Source: Burkholderiales bacterium
GTDB taxonomy: Bacteria > Pseudomonadota > Gammaproteobacteria > Burkholderiales > Burkholderiaceae_C
DNA: 64,000 nt
Assembly: GCA_028868995.1 (NCBI GenBank)
Contig: JAGWTH010000010.1
Coordinates: forward strand, 21,290-85,289
Direction of reading: 5' to 3'
Shown: one piece after another, positions 43,379 through 54,726 of the stretch
Layout: each line of letters opens with the position of its first letter
Numbering within the stretch: position 1 is the first letter of the stretch
Made by a program: the position numbers and the translations under genes
Notes under the pieces: model-generated
What the model was told of the DNA's origin: nothing
Database searches by the model: none
Seen by the model: only the letters and a program-made list of their open reading frames with translations

Positions 43379-46300
43379 ATGTCCATCCATGCCGCCCTGA
43401 ACCACGTCACGCGTTACACCTACGACCGGGCGGTGCACCTGGGACCGCAGGTGGTTCGCCTGCGTCCTGCCCCGCATTGCCGCAGCAAGGTGATCTCCTA
43501 TTCGCTGCGGGTGGAGCCGGGCGACCATTTCGTCAACTGGCAGCAGGACCCGTTCGCCAACTACCAGGCCCGGCTGGTGTTCCCGGAGAAGACCACCGAG
43601 CTGAAGGTCACCGTGGACCTGGTCGTCGAGATGGCGGTCTACAACCCCTTCGACTTCTTCCTGGAGCCGGGGGCCGAGAAATTCCCGTTCCGCTACGCGC
43701 CTGAGCTGGCCGAGGAACTGGTTCCCTACCTCGCCTGCGAACCGCTCACCCCGCGGGTGGCGGCCTACCTGGAGAAGATCGACCGCACCCCCCGCTCCAC
43801 CATCGACTTCCTGGTGGCACTGAACCAGCAGCTGCAGCAGGACGTGCGCTACCTGATCCGCATGGAGCCCGGGGTGCAGGCGCCCGAGGACACCCTGCGC
43901 CTCGCCAGCGGCTCCTGCCGCGACTCCGGCTGGCTGCTGGTGCAGCTGGCGCGGCACCTGGGCCTGGCCGCGCGCTTCGTCTCCGGCTACCTGATCCAGC
44001 TGAAGCCCGACGTGAAGGCGCTGGACGGCCCCAGCGGCACCGAGGTGGACTTCACCGACCTGCACGCCTGGTGCGAGGTGTACCTGCCCGGCGCCGGCTG
44101 GATCGGCCTGGACCCGACCTCCGGACTGCTCGCGGGCGAGGGCCACATCCCGCTCGCCTGCACGCCGCAGCCTTCCAGCGCCGCGCCCATCGAGGGCCTG
44201 GTGGACGAGTGCGAAGTGGAATTCAGCCACCACATGCAGGTCACGCGCATCCACGAGTCGCCGCGCGTGACCCGGCCCTACACCGAGGACCAGTGGGCCG
44301 GGGTGCTGGCCCTGGGCCAGGCGGTGGACCGCGACCTGCAGCGGGGCGACGTGCGCCTCACCATGGGCGGCGAGCCGACCTTCGTCGCCGTGAGCGACCG
44401 CGACGCCGCCGAATGGAACACCGACGCCCTCGGCCCCACCAAGCGCGGCTACGCCACCGAGCTGGTGCACAAGCTGCGCGCCGAGTACGGCCAGGGCGGC
44501 TTCCTGCATTTCGGCCAGGGCAAGTGGTATCCCGGCGAGCAGCTGCCCCGCTGGGCGCTGTCGATCTGCTGGCGCGCCGACGGCCAGCCCTGCTGGCACA
44601 ACCCCGCCCTGTTCGCCGACGAGCGCGCGCCGGCGCGCTACACCGCCGCCGATGCGGAGCGCTTCCTGCGCCGGCTCACCGCGCGCCTGGGCCTGAGCGG
44701 CCAGTTCATCCAGCCGGGCTACGAGGACGTCTTCTACTACCTGTGGCGCGAGCGCCGGCTGCCGGTCAACGTGGACCCGTTCGACTCGCGCCTGGACGAC
44801 GAGCTGGAGCGCGCGCGCCTGCGCCGCGTGTTCGAGCAGAAGCTGCCGACGCCGGTGGGTTACGCCCTGCCGCTGCAGGTCAGCGACGGCAGCCCGCCGC
44901 TGGCGGGCGGCCGCTGGCAGACGGGCCCCTGGTTCATGCGCGACGACCGCATGTACCTGGTGCCGGGCGACTCGCCCATGGGCTACCGCCTGCCGCTGGA
45001 CTCCCTGCCCTGGGTCGGCCGCGGCGACTACCCGCACCTCGTGCCCCGCGACCTGTTCGAGCCGCAGGCGCAGGCGCCGCTGCCCCTGCCGGCGCAGCTG
45101 CGCGCGCAGTTCCCCGCCGGCGACCTGCGCTTCGCCGAAGGCGGCACCGTGGCCCGGGGCCTGCCGCCCGGGCGCGCGCCCGGTGAAGGCGAGGACGCGG
45201 AGCGCGCCAACCTGCGCGGCGAGGCCGAGCCCTCGCACGCCCGCTCGCTCGACACGCGCCTGCCGGCCCGGCACGAGTCGGCCCACTGGATCACCCGCAC
45301 CGCACTGTGCGTGGAGGTGCGCGACCCGCAGCGCGCCAACGGCCCGAAGGCGGAACGCGAATACGGCGGCCAGAGCGGCGTGCTGTACGTGTTCATGCCG
45401 CCGCTGGCGAAGCTGGAGGATTACCTGGAGCTGCTCACCGCCGTCGAAGCGACGGCGCAGGAGCTCGGCGTGCAGATCGTGCTGGAAGGCTACCCGCCGC
45501 CGCGCGACCCGCGCCTGAAGCTCCTGCAGGTCACGCCGGACCCGGGCGTTATCGAAGTGAACATCCACCCGGCGCACGACTGGGGCGAGCTGGTGCAGCA
45601 CACCGAGTTCCTGTACCGGGCCGCGTTCGAGAGCCGGCTCTCGGCCGAGAAGTTCATGACCGACGGGCGCCACACCGGCACCGGCGGCGGCAACCACTTC
45701 GTGCTGGGCGGCGCGACGCCCGCGGACTCGCCCTTCCTGCGCCGGCCGGAGCTGCTGGCCAGCCTGCTGCTGTACTGGCACAACCACCCGAGCCTCAGCT
45801 ACCTGTTCAGCGGCCTGTTCATCGGCCCCACCAGCCAGGCGCCGCGGGTGGACGAGGCGCGCAACGACCAGCTGTACGAGCTGGAGATCGCGCTCAAGGA
45901 GATCGAGCGCAACCGCACGCTGCACGGCGAGGCCATGCCGCCGTGGCTGGTGGACCGCACGCTGCGCAACATCCTGGTCGACGTCACCGGCAACACCCAC
46001 CGCAGCGAGTTCTGCATCGACAAGATGTATTCGCCCGACGGGCCGACCGGCCGCCTGGGCCTGCTGGAGCTGCGCGCTTTCGAGATGCCGCCGCACGAGC
46101 GCATGAGCGTGGTGCAGCAGCTGCTGATCCGCGCGCTGGTCGCACGCTTCTGGCACAAGCCCTACGGCGCCCCGGTCACGCGCTGGGGCACCGAGCTGCA
46201 CGACCGCTGGCTGCTGCCCACCTTCATCTGGATGGACCTGCAGGACGTGCTCACCGAGATGAAGGAGGCCGGCTACGCCTTCGACCCGGCCTGGTTCGCG

Positions 46301-46873
46301 CCGCACTTCGAGTTCCGCTTCCCGGTGGCCGGCGACCTGCGCGCGCTGGGCATCGAGCTCACGCTGCGCAACGCGCTGGAACCCTGGCACGTGATGGGCG
46401 AGGAGGGAGCCCCCGGCGGCACGGTGCGCTACGTCGACTCCTCGCTGGAGCGCATCGAGGTGAAGGTCACCGGCCTGAACGAGAGCCGCTACGTGGTCAC
46501 CGTCAACGGCCGCGCCCTGCCCCTGCAGTCCACCGGCACCGTCGGCGAGTTCGTCGCCGGCGTGCGCTACCGCGCCTGGCAGCCGCCCTCGGCGCTGCAT
46601 CCGACCATCGGCGTGCACGCGCCGCTCACCTTCGACATCGTGGACACCTGGATGAACCGCTCCATCGCCGGCTGCCAGTACCACGTGGCGCACCCGGGCG
46701 GCCGCAACTACGTGACCTTCCCGGTCAACGCCTACGAGGCGGAGAGCCGGCGGCTCGCGCGCTTCTTCCGCATGGGCCACACGCCGGGCCGGCTGGCGGT
46801 GCCGCCGGCCACGATCCACGTGCCGGGCAGCCGCGAGTTCCCGTTCACCCTGGACCTGCGCCGGCCGGCTTAG
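43379..46873 (+). CDS. transglutaminase fused to DUF2126 putative amidoligase
   Basis: 1164 residues from the ATG at 43379; an upstream in-frame start would lie in a poor context. Residues 1-290 are a bacterial transglutaminase with its N-terminal domain: Cys180 in ASGSCRDSGWLLVQLARHLG, His229 in TDLHAWCEVYLP, Asp245 in IGLDPTSG. From about 310 to the end is DUF2126, classed as a putative COOH-NH2 ligase: LTMGGEPTFVAVSDRDAAEW, YPGEQLPRWALSI, DGRHTGTGGGNHFVLGG. The pair could form and break isopeptide or amide bonds. First gene of a three-gene set with the fused ATP-grasp/Alpha-E protein. Confidence 0.95.
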   Translation: MSIHAALNHVTRYTYDRAVHLGPQVVRLRPAPHCRSKVISYSLRVEPGDHFVNWQQDPFANYQARLVFPEKTTELKVTVDLVVEMAVYNPFDFFLEPGAEKFPFRYAPELAEELVPYLACEPLTPRVAAYLEKIDRTPRSTIDFLVALNQQLQQDVRYLIRMEPGVQAPEDTLRLASGSCRDSGWLLVQLARHLGLAARFVSGYLIQLKPDVKALDGPSGTEVDFTDLHAWCEVYLPGAGWIGLDPTSGLLAGEGHIPLACTPQPSSAAPIEGLVDECEVEFSHHMQVTRIHESPRVTRPYTEDQWAGVLALGQAVDRDLQRGDVRLTMGGEPTFVAVSDRDAAEWNTDALGPTKRGYATELVHKLRAEYGQGGFLHFGQGKWYPGEQLPRWALSICWRADGQPCWHNPALFADERAPARYTAADAERFLRRLTARLGLSGQFIQPGYEDVFYYLWRERRLPVNVDPFDSRLDDELERARLRRVFEQKLPTPVGYALPLQVSDGSPPLAGGRWQTGPWFMRDDRMYLVPGDSPMGYRLPLDSLPWVGRGDYPHLVPRDLFEPQAQAPLPLPAQLRAQFPAGDLRFAEGGTVARGLPPGRAPGEGEDAERANLRGEAEPSHARSLDTRLPARHESAHWITRTALCVEVRDPQRANGPKAEREYGGQSGVLYVFMPPLAKLEDYLELLTAVEATAQELGVQIVLEGYPPPRDPRLKLLQVTPDPGVIEVNIHPAHDWGELVQHTEFLYRAAFESRLSAEKFMTDGRHTGTGGGNHFVLGGATPADSPFLRRPELLASLLLYWHNHPSLSYLFSGLFIGPTSQAPRVDEARNDQLYELEIALKEIERNRTLHGEAMPPWLVDRTLRNILVDVTGNTHRSEFCIDKMYSPDGPTGRLGLLELRAFEMPPHERMSVVQQLLIRALVARFWHKPYGAPVTRWGTELHDRWLLPTFIWMDLQDVLTEMKEAGYAFDPAWFAPHFEFRFPVAGDLRALGIELTLRNALEPWHVMGEEGAPGGTVRYVDSSLERIEVKVTGLNESRYVVTVNGRALPLQSTGTVGEFVAGVRYRAWQPPSALHPTIGVHAPLTFDIVDTWMNRSIAGCQYHVAHPGGRNYVTFPVNAYEAESRRLARFFRMGHTPGRLAVPPATIHVPGSREFPFTLDLRRPA

Positions 46874-46943
46874 TCCGGGCAGCGTCGGACCCGGGCAACA
46901 GCCACGTGGTCCGGCGCGGCAGCGGGTGGGACAATCCAGCGCA

Positions 46944-49517
46944 GTGGACTCCAACAACAACGACTCGCTGTTCGCCGCGCTGGCCGGGGAAACGCCCGCC
47001 TCGCTGGCCGCCGCGCTGGCGCCGCCGGCCGCCGCCGGCCACTACGACGAACTGCGCGGCGGCGCCGCACGCGGGGACGGCCCGCCCACGCCCGAGTGGG
47101 CGCGCTTCTTCGAGCATCTGGGCCACGAGGGCTTCGCCGACCTGAACCGCCGCACGACGGACCTGCAGCGGCAGGTGCGCGACAACGGCATCACCTACAA
47201 CGTCTACGCCGACGCCGGCGGTCCGCAGCGGCCCTGGTCGCTGGACCTGTTCCCGCTGATCGTCACGGCGCGCGACTGGCAGCGCATCGAGGCCGGCGTG
47301 CTGCAGCGGGTGCGGCTGCTCGAAGGCATCCTCGACGACGTCTACGGGCCGCAGCAGCTGCTGGCGAACAACCTGCTGCCGCCGGCGCTGGTGCAGGGCC
47401 ACCCCGGCTACCTGCGCGCGATGCACGGGGCCCGGCCGGCCGGCGGGCGGCGCCTGCACATCGCCGCCTTCGACCTCGCCCGCGATGCCTCCGGCGCCTG
47501 GTGGGCGCTGGGCCAGCGCACGCAGGCCCCCTCCGGGCTGGGCTACCTGCTGGAGAACCGGCTGATCCTCTCGCGCCTGTTCCCCGAGGCCTTCCGCGAC
47601 CTGAAGGTGCAGCGCCTGGCGAGCACCTACCGGGCGATGCTGGAGGGCCTCAAGGCGCGCTGTCCCGTGGCGCACGGCGAGCCGCGCATCGTGCTGCTCA
47701 CGCCCGGCCCCTACAACGAGACCTACTTCGAGCACGCCTACCTCGCGCGCTACCTGGGCCTGGCGCTGGTGGAGGGCAGCGACCTCACGGTGCGGGACGA
47801 GCGCCTGTACCTCAAGACCCTCAAGGGCCTGGAGCCGGTGCACGGCGTGCTCAAGCGCCTGGACGACGAGTTCCTCGACCCGCTGGAGCTGCGCCCCGAC
47901 TCCCGCCTGGGCGTGCCGGGCCTGATGCAGGCCGTGCGCGCGGGTCACGTGCTGGTGGCCAATGCGCCGGGATCCGGCTTCCTGGAGTCCACCGCCCTGC
48001 TCGGCTTCCTGCCCGCCCTCAGCCGGCACCTGCTGGGCGAGGAGCTGCAGCTGCCCGCGCTGCCCACCTGGTGGTGCGGCGAGCACGCGGCGATGATGGC
48101 GGTGCTGCCCCGGCTGGGCGAAAGCGTGATCAAGGCCACCTACGGCGGCCCGGCCGCCGTCCTGGGCAGCAAGGTCCCGCGCGCGCGGGTCGACGAATGG
48201 ACCGGCCGCATCATGCGCGAGCCGGAGCGCTACACGGTGCAGGCCTACCAGCCCCTGTCGCAGCTGCCGACCTGGAGCAGCGCCCCCCAGGGCGACCGCA
48301 TCCGGCCGCTGTCGCTGGTGCTGCGCGTTTTCGCCCTGTCCGACGGCACGCGGGGCTGGCGCGTGCTGCCCGGCGGGCTCACCCGCATTGCCGCGCGCGA
48401 CTTCGAGATCACCTCGATGCAGCGCGGCGGCAGCAGCGCCGACACCTGGGTGCTGACCGAGGGCGAGGTCGACACCACCACGCTGCTGCACCACGGCCGG
48501 CTGCCGGTGGATGCGCCGCGCAGCAGCCGCATGGTCACCAGCCGCGCCGCCGAGAACCTGTTCTGGCTGGGCCGCTACACCGAGCGCACGGAGAACACCG
48601 CGCGCCTGGCGCGCCTGGCCATCGAGAGCCTCAACGGCGAAGACCAGTCCTCCCAGCGGCTGATCGCCTGGCTGGGCGAGGCGGCGGTGATCCATGGGCT
48701 GGTGCTGCCGGCGGTGCCGCCGGCCACCCAGGCGCGCCGCGTGTTCGAGCGCTCGCTGATCGCCGCGCTCGACGAGTCCAGCGGCGTGCCCGGCGTGGGT
48801 TTCAACCTGGCGGCGCTGCGCAACGCCGCCGCGGCCCTGCGCGAGCGCCTGTCGCTGGAGCAGTGGAACCTGATCGTCCGCGCGGAACAGGAGTTCCGCC
48901 TCGCCTGCGCGTCCTGCCAGGCCGGTGGCGACTACTCCCCGGTCGATGCGCTGCGCATGCTGGAGGCGCTGTCCGGCCATACGGCCGCCATGACCGGCGC
49001 GCAGACCGACCGCATGATGCGCGACGACGGCTGGCGGCTGCTGTCCATCGGCCGCCACCTGGAGCGCCTGGGCTTCCTCGCGCAGGCGCTGGCCGGCGCC
49101 ATCCGCACCGGCGCGGTGGACGACGAGGCGGGTTGCGAGGCGATCGTCGCCCTGTTCGACAGCACCATCACCTTCCATGCCCAGTACCAGCAGCAGCACG
49201 ACCTGCAGGCGCTGGTGGAGCTGCTGGTGCTCGACCGCGACAACCCGCGCTCGCTCGGCTGGGTGGCCCAGACGCTGCGAGGCCGGCTCGCCCGTCTGGA
49301 GGGCTCGCCGCCCGGCGCGCTGCCGGAGGTGGCCCGCTCGCTGCCGGACCCGGCGCAGTGGACGCTGGAGGCGCTGTGCGAACGCGACGGCGACGGCCGC
49401 CCCGCGCGCCTGCTGGACCTCCTGCAGCAGTGCGTGGACGCCTCCTACCGGCTGTCCGACGAGCTGAGCGCGCGCTACTTCGCCCATTCCTCCGCCGGCC
49501 TGTCCGTGGGCGCCTGA
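46944..49517 (+). CDS. circularly permuted ATP-grasp fused to Alpha-E domain
   Basis: 857 residues from GTG at 46944; GTG at 46926 is the alternative. Residues 1-525 are the permuted ATP-grasp (NGITYNVYADAGGPQRPW, LLENRLILSRLFPEAFRD, LLTPGPYNETYFEHAYLARYLG, VIKATYGGPAAVLGSKV, GGSSADTWVL). Residues 530-857 are Alpha-E (TSRAAENLFWLGRYTERTENTARL). This joins in one chain the two proteins encoded separately at 23819-26434 and argues that they work as a complex. It lies 70 bases after the DUF2126 gene and 2 bases before the next transglutaminase. Confidence 0.95.
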   Translation: MDSNNNDSLFAALAGETPASLAAALAPPAAAGHYDELRGGAARGDGPPTPEWARFFEHLGHEGFADLNRRTTDLQRQVRDNGITYNVYADAGGPQRPWSLDLFPLIVTARDWQRIEAGVLQRVRLLEGILDDVYGPQQLLANNLLPPALVQGHPGYLRAMHGARPAGGRRLHIAAFDLARDASGAWWALGQRTQAPSGLGYLLENRLILSRLFPEAFRDLKVQRLASTYRAMLEGLKARCPVAHGEPRIVLLTPGPYNETYFEHAYLARYLGLALVEGSDLTVRDERLYLKTLKGLEPVHGVLKRLDDEFLDPLELRPDSRLGVPGLMQAVRAGHVLVANAPGSGFLESTALLGFLPALSRHLLGEELQLPALPTWWCGEHAAMMAVLPRLGESVIKATYGGPAAVLGSKVPRARVDEWTGRIMREPERYTVQAYQPLSQLPTWSSAPQGDRIRPLSLVLRVFALSDGTRGWRVLPGGLTRIAARDFEITSMQRGGSSADTWVLTEGEVDTTTLLHHGRLPVDAPRSSRMVTSRAAENLFWLGRYTERTENTARLARLAIESLNGEDQSSQRLIAWLGEAAVIHGLVLPAVPPATQARRVFERSLIAALDESSGVPGVGFNLAALRNAAAALRERLSLEQWNLIVRAEQEFRLACASCQAGGDYSPVDALRMLEALSGHTAAMTGAQTDRMMRDDGWRLLSIGRHLERLGFLAQALAGAIRTGAVDDEAGCEAIVALFDSTITFHAQYQQQHDLQALVELLVLDRDNPRSLGWVAQTLRGRLARLEGSPPGALPEVARSLPDPAQWTLEALCERDGDGRPARLLDLLQQCVDASYRLSDELSARYFAHSSAGLSVGA

Positions 49518-49519
49518 AC

Positions 49520-50440
49520 ATGCTCCTGCACGTCGTCCACGAGACCGCCTACGACTACGTGCCGCCGGTGCGCACGGCGCAGCACATGGCGCACCTCAAG
49601 CCGTGGGACGGTGCCAGCCAGCAGCTGCTGGCCCACCGCCTCACCGTGGAACCCGCGCCGACGCCGCCGCGCGAGGCGGTCGACGTGTTCGGCAACACCC
49701 GCACCTTCTTCAGCCTCGATTTCTCGCACGACGCCCTGCGCGTGCGCGCAGAGAGCCTGGTGCGCACCGCGCCCGGCGAGCCGCCGGCAGCCGGCCCGCC
49801 CTGGGAGCAGGCGGCCGAGCGCATGCGCTACCACCGCCAGGCGCGCTACGACCCGGCCGCGGAGTTCGCCTTCGCCTCGCCCTACGTGCCGCGCGACGAG
49901 GCCTTCGCCGCCTACGCCCGGCCCTCCTTCGCCGAGGGCCGGCCGCTGCTGGAGGCCGCGCGCGACCTGATGCACCGCGTCCACGGCGACTTCGAGTACA
50001 GGACCACCGTGACCGACGTCAACACGCCGGCGCTGCAGGCGCTGCAGCTGCGCCAGGGCGTCTGCCAGGACCTCGCCCACGTGATGCTGGGCTGCCTGCG
50101 CAGCCTGGGCCTGCCGGCGCGCTATGTCAGCGGCTACCTGCTGACCGAGCCGCCGCCCGGCCAGCCGAAGCTGGTGGGCAGCGACGCGTCCCACGCCTGG
50201 GTGGCGGTCTACCTGCCGGCGCCCGGGGGCGGCGGTGCCTGGGTCGACCTCGACCCCACCAACGACCGCGCCGCCGGCGAGGACTACGTGACGCTCGCCA
50301 TCGGCCGCGACTATTCGGACGTGTCGCCCATGCGCGGCGTGATCCACGGCGGCACGAACCATTCGCTGCACGTGGCCGTCACCGTGACGCCGGCCGGCGA
50401 GGATGCCGCGGACCCGGCGGCGCCCGCGGTGCCAGAATGA
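49520..50440 (+). CDS. transglutaminase-family cysteine peptidase-like protein
   Basis: 306 residues. The N-terminal bacterial transglutaminase domain (LHVVHETAYDYVPPV) is followed by the core with Cys182 in LRQGVCQDLAHVMLGCLRSLG, His225 in GSDASHAWVAVYLP and Asp245 in WVDLDPTNDRAAG. No signal peptide, so cytoplasmic. Unlike the larger gene it has no DUF2126 part. It starts 2 bases after the ATP-grasp/Alpha-E stop, so the three genes form one unit. In the predicted system it would hydrolyse or transfer the peptide made by the ligases. Confidence 0.94.
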   Translation: MLLHVVHETAYDYVPPVRTAQHMAHLKPWDGASQQLLAHRLTVEPAPTPPREAVDVFGNTRTFFSLDFSHDALRVRAESLVRTAPGEPPAAGPPWEQAAERMRYHRQARYDPAAEFAFASPYVPRDEAFAAYARPSFAEGRPLLEAARDLMHRVHGDFEYRTTVTDVNTPALQALQLRQGVCQDLAHVMLGCLRSLGLPARYVSGYLLTEPPPGQPKLVGSDASHAWVAVYLPAPGGGGAWVDLDPTNDRAAGEDYVTLAIGRDYSDVSPMRGVIHGGTNHSLHVAVTVTPAGEDAADPAAPAVPE

Positions 50441-50487
50441 CCGCCGCGCCGCGCGCCGTGCGCGCGGCCCCATCCCCAGGAGCGAAC

Positions 50488-50940
50488 ATGAACGTCTACG
50501 ACAAGCTGAAGGAACTGAACATCACCCTGCCCCCGGTGGCCACCCCGGCGGCCGCCTACGTGCCCTTCGTGCGCACCGGCAACCTGGTCTTCCTGTCCGG
50601 CCACATCGCCCGCAGGGAAGGCAAGCCCTGGGTCGGCCAGCTGGGCCGCACCATGCAGACCGAGGAAGGCAAGCAGGCCGCCCGGGCGATCGCGGTCGAC
50701 CTGATGGGCACCCTGCAGGCCGCGGTGGGCGACCTGAACAACGTGAAGCGCATCGTCAAGGTGATGAGCCTGGTGAACTCGGCCCCCGACTTCACCGAGC
50801 ACCACCTGGTCACCAACGGCGCCAGCGAGCTGTTCGGCCAGGTGTTCGGCGACCAGGGCGCGCACGCGCGCAGCGCTTTCGGCGTGGCGCAGATCCCCAT
50901 GGGCGCCTGCGTCGAGATCGAGCTGGTCGCCGAGGTCTGA
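50488..50940 (+). CDS. RidA/YjgF-family protein
   Basis: 150 residues. VYDKLKELNITLPPVATPAAAYVPFVRTGNLVFLSGHIARREG is the long-form RidA opening; VDLMGTLQAAVGDLNNVKRIVKVMSLVNSAPDFTEHH and the C-terminal AFGVAQIPMGACVEIELVAEV follow. This subgroup (about 150 residues) differs from the 128-residue RidA that deaminates 2-aminoacrylate and may not keep that activity; the usual Arg105-type position could not be confidently placed. CCAGGAG ribosome-binding site. It lies 47 bases after the transglutaminase and converges with the 67-residue gene. Confidence 0.92.
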   Translation: MNVYDKLKELNITLPPVATPAAAYVPFVRTGNLVFLSGHIARREGKPWVGQLGRTMQTEEGKQAARAIAVDLMGTLQAAVGDLNNVKRIVKVMSLVNSAPDFTEHHLVTNGASELFGQVFGDQGAHARSAFGVAQIPMGACVEIELVAEV

Positions 50941-50948
50941 ACCACCGG

Positions 50949-51148
50949 CTACTCGTCCAGCAGCCCGCCCCGGTAGAAGCTGTACGCCGTGCCGTCGTGC
51001 AGGTAGAAGTAGCCGTCGGCGCAGCCATCCTTGCCGGGGAAGAACTCGCGGTACTTCTTCGGGACCAGGCGTTCCAGCTCCTCGTCCGACAGCTCGTCGA
51101 ACTCCTGGGGCGAGATCGCCTGGCCGGCGCGCAGGCGGCGGCGTTCCA

Positions 51149-51152
<4 letters not shown>
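50949..51152 (-). CDS. small conserved-looking hypothetical protein (67 aa)
   Basis: The ATG overlaps the parC stop (ATGATG). The sequence has an acidic/basic helical centre ([25 protein letters not shown]) and an aromatic end ([21 protein letters not shown]). There is no transmembrane segment or known motif. Translational coupling to parC and sensible amino-acid composition make it a real gene. Function unknown. Confidence 0.65.
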
Positions 51153-53503
<2,351 letters not shown>

Positions 53504-53513
53504 GGTGTGTCTG

Positions 53514-54671
53514 CTAGGGGGTCAAGGGGGCGGGTGCCGTCAGGAGTTCGTCCCGCGGCACCGTCACGATGCGCCGGTCGGAGCCGGCCCGCAGCTCCTG
53601 GTCCATGCGCGTATTGAGCTTGTACAGCAAGGCCTTGGGCGCGGTGTCGTCGCCCGCCACCGCCGCCATCACGATGCGGAAGCGCAGGTACTCCGCCTGC
53701 GCGGCCGGCACCGGCTCCTTCAGGCCCGCGGCCAGGATGCGCGTGGCCACGGTGGCCGCCGCCTCGGCCGGGGCGACGCCCTCGGCCAGCACGCCGAAGC
53801 GGGCGTGCGTGAGGCGCGCGGCCACGTGGCCGTCGCCCGGCAGCGCCTCGCGCACGCGGCTCGCGGCGGCCAGCACCGCCGCCTCCGCCGCCTCGGGGCC
53901 GGACTCCGCGGCGATCGCCGGAAGGTTCTCCAGGTCGACCACCATGACCACGCTCGGGTGCCCGTAGCGCCGCATCATGTGGCGCGCCGCCAGGATGCGT
54001 TCGGCCAGCACCAGCGGCGTGGCCAGGCCGGTGAGCGGGTCGACGGTCTTGCGGGCCTGCAGGCGCGCGCGCGTCTCGCCCTGGATGCGCCCGCGCCAGC
54101 TGCTGGCGAGGTAGGTGCAGGCGGCCCAGACGGTCAGCAGGCCGGCCAGCAGCACCGCGTCGTCGACGTCGTAGGGCGGCCGGTCGGCGGCCACGACGAG
54201 GCCCGCGACCGCGAGCGCCGCCAGCCCGGGCGGCAGCCACCCGATCCAGGGCCGGCCCTGGCGCCAGGCGCGCACCAGCAGCACCGCGGCGACGGCGAGC
54301 CACAGGGCCATGCCGCCCGCCAGGGCCCAGGGGCTGTAGACCGCGCCGACGGCCAGCAGGGGCAGCACGCCCGCGCTCACGCCCAGCAGCCAGCCGCGCG
54401 CCCGGCGCAGGCTGGGCGCGCGGCCCACCAGGTCGCGCAGCTGCAGGCCCGCCAGCGCCGGCACCAGCAGCAGCGCGGCGGCCGGCAGCAGCGGCTGGTT
54501 GCCCACGAGGGCCTGCACCGCCACCACGGCCATCAGGGTCGAGGCCGCGTGCAGCAGCAGCGCCCGCTCGCGATAGGTGTTGGCGTGGATCACGCAGAAG
54601 ATGACCAGCAGCAGCTGCGCGCCGACGCAGGCGCCCAGCCACAGCTGCTCGGCGTCGATCAGGTCGGTCAT
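53514..54671 (-). CDS. membrane protein with degenerate GGDEF domain
   Basis: 385 residues from the ATG at 54671. Six or seven hydrophobic helices fill residues 8-190. Then comes a GGDEF-like fold: [21 protein letters not shown] matches the DPLTGLxNR opening and [18 protein letters not shown] the metal-binding strand, but the signature loop reads [12 protein letters not shown] instead of RYGGDEFAVL. Diguanylate cyclase activity is therefore unlikely; it may bind GTP or act structurally. It sits between parC and the lytic transglycosylase. Confidence 0.85.
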   Translation of the reverse strand: MTDLIDAEQLWLGACVGAQLLLVIFCVIHANTYRERALLLHAASTLMAVVAVQALVGNQPLLPAAALLLVPALAGLQLRDLVGRAPSLRRARGWLLGVSAGVLPLLAVGAVYSPWALAGGMALWLAVAAVLLVRAWRQGRPWIGWLPPGLAALAVAGLVVAADRPPYDVDDAVLLAGLLTVWAACTYLASSWRGRIQGETRARLQARKTVDPLTGLATPLVLAERILAARHMMRRYGHPSVVMVVDLENLPAIAAESGPEAAEAAVLAAASRVREALPGDGHVAARLTHARFGVLAEGVAPAEAAATVATRILAAGLKEPVPAAQAEYLRFRIVMAAVAGDDTAPKALLYKLNTRMDQELRAGSDRRIVTVPRDELLTAPAPLTP

Positions 54672-54726
54672 GGGCGCCACGACCGGTCCCGGCCGCCGCC
54701 GCTGGGGGTCGCTGCCTGCATGGCGC

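Noticed and set aside
46874..46943. Inverted-repeat-like GC stretch between the DUF2126 and ATP-grasp genes
   Set aside because: Pairing is short and imperfect, without a U-run; genes appear co-transcribed.
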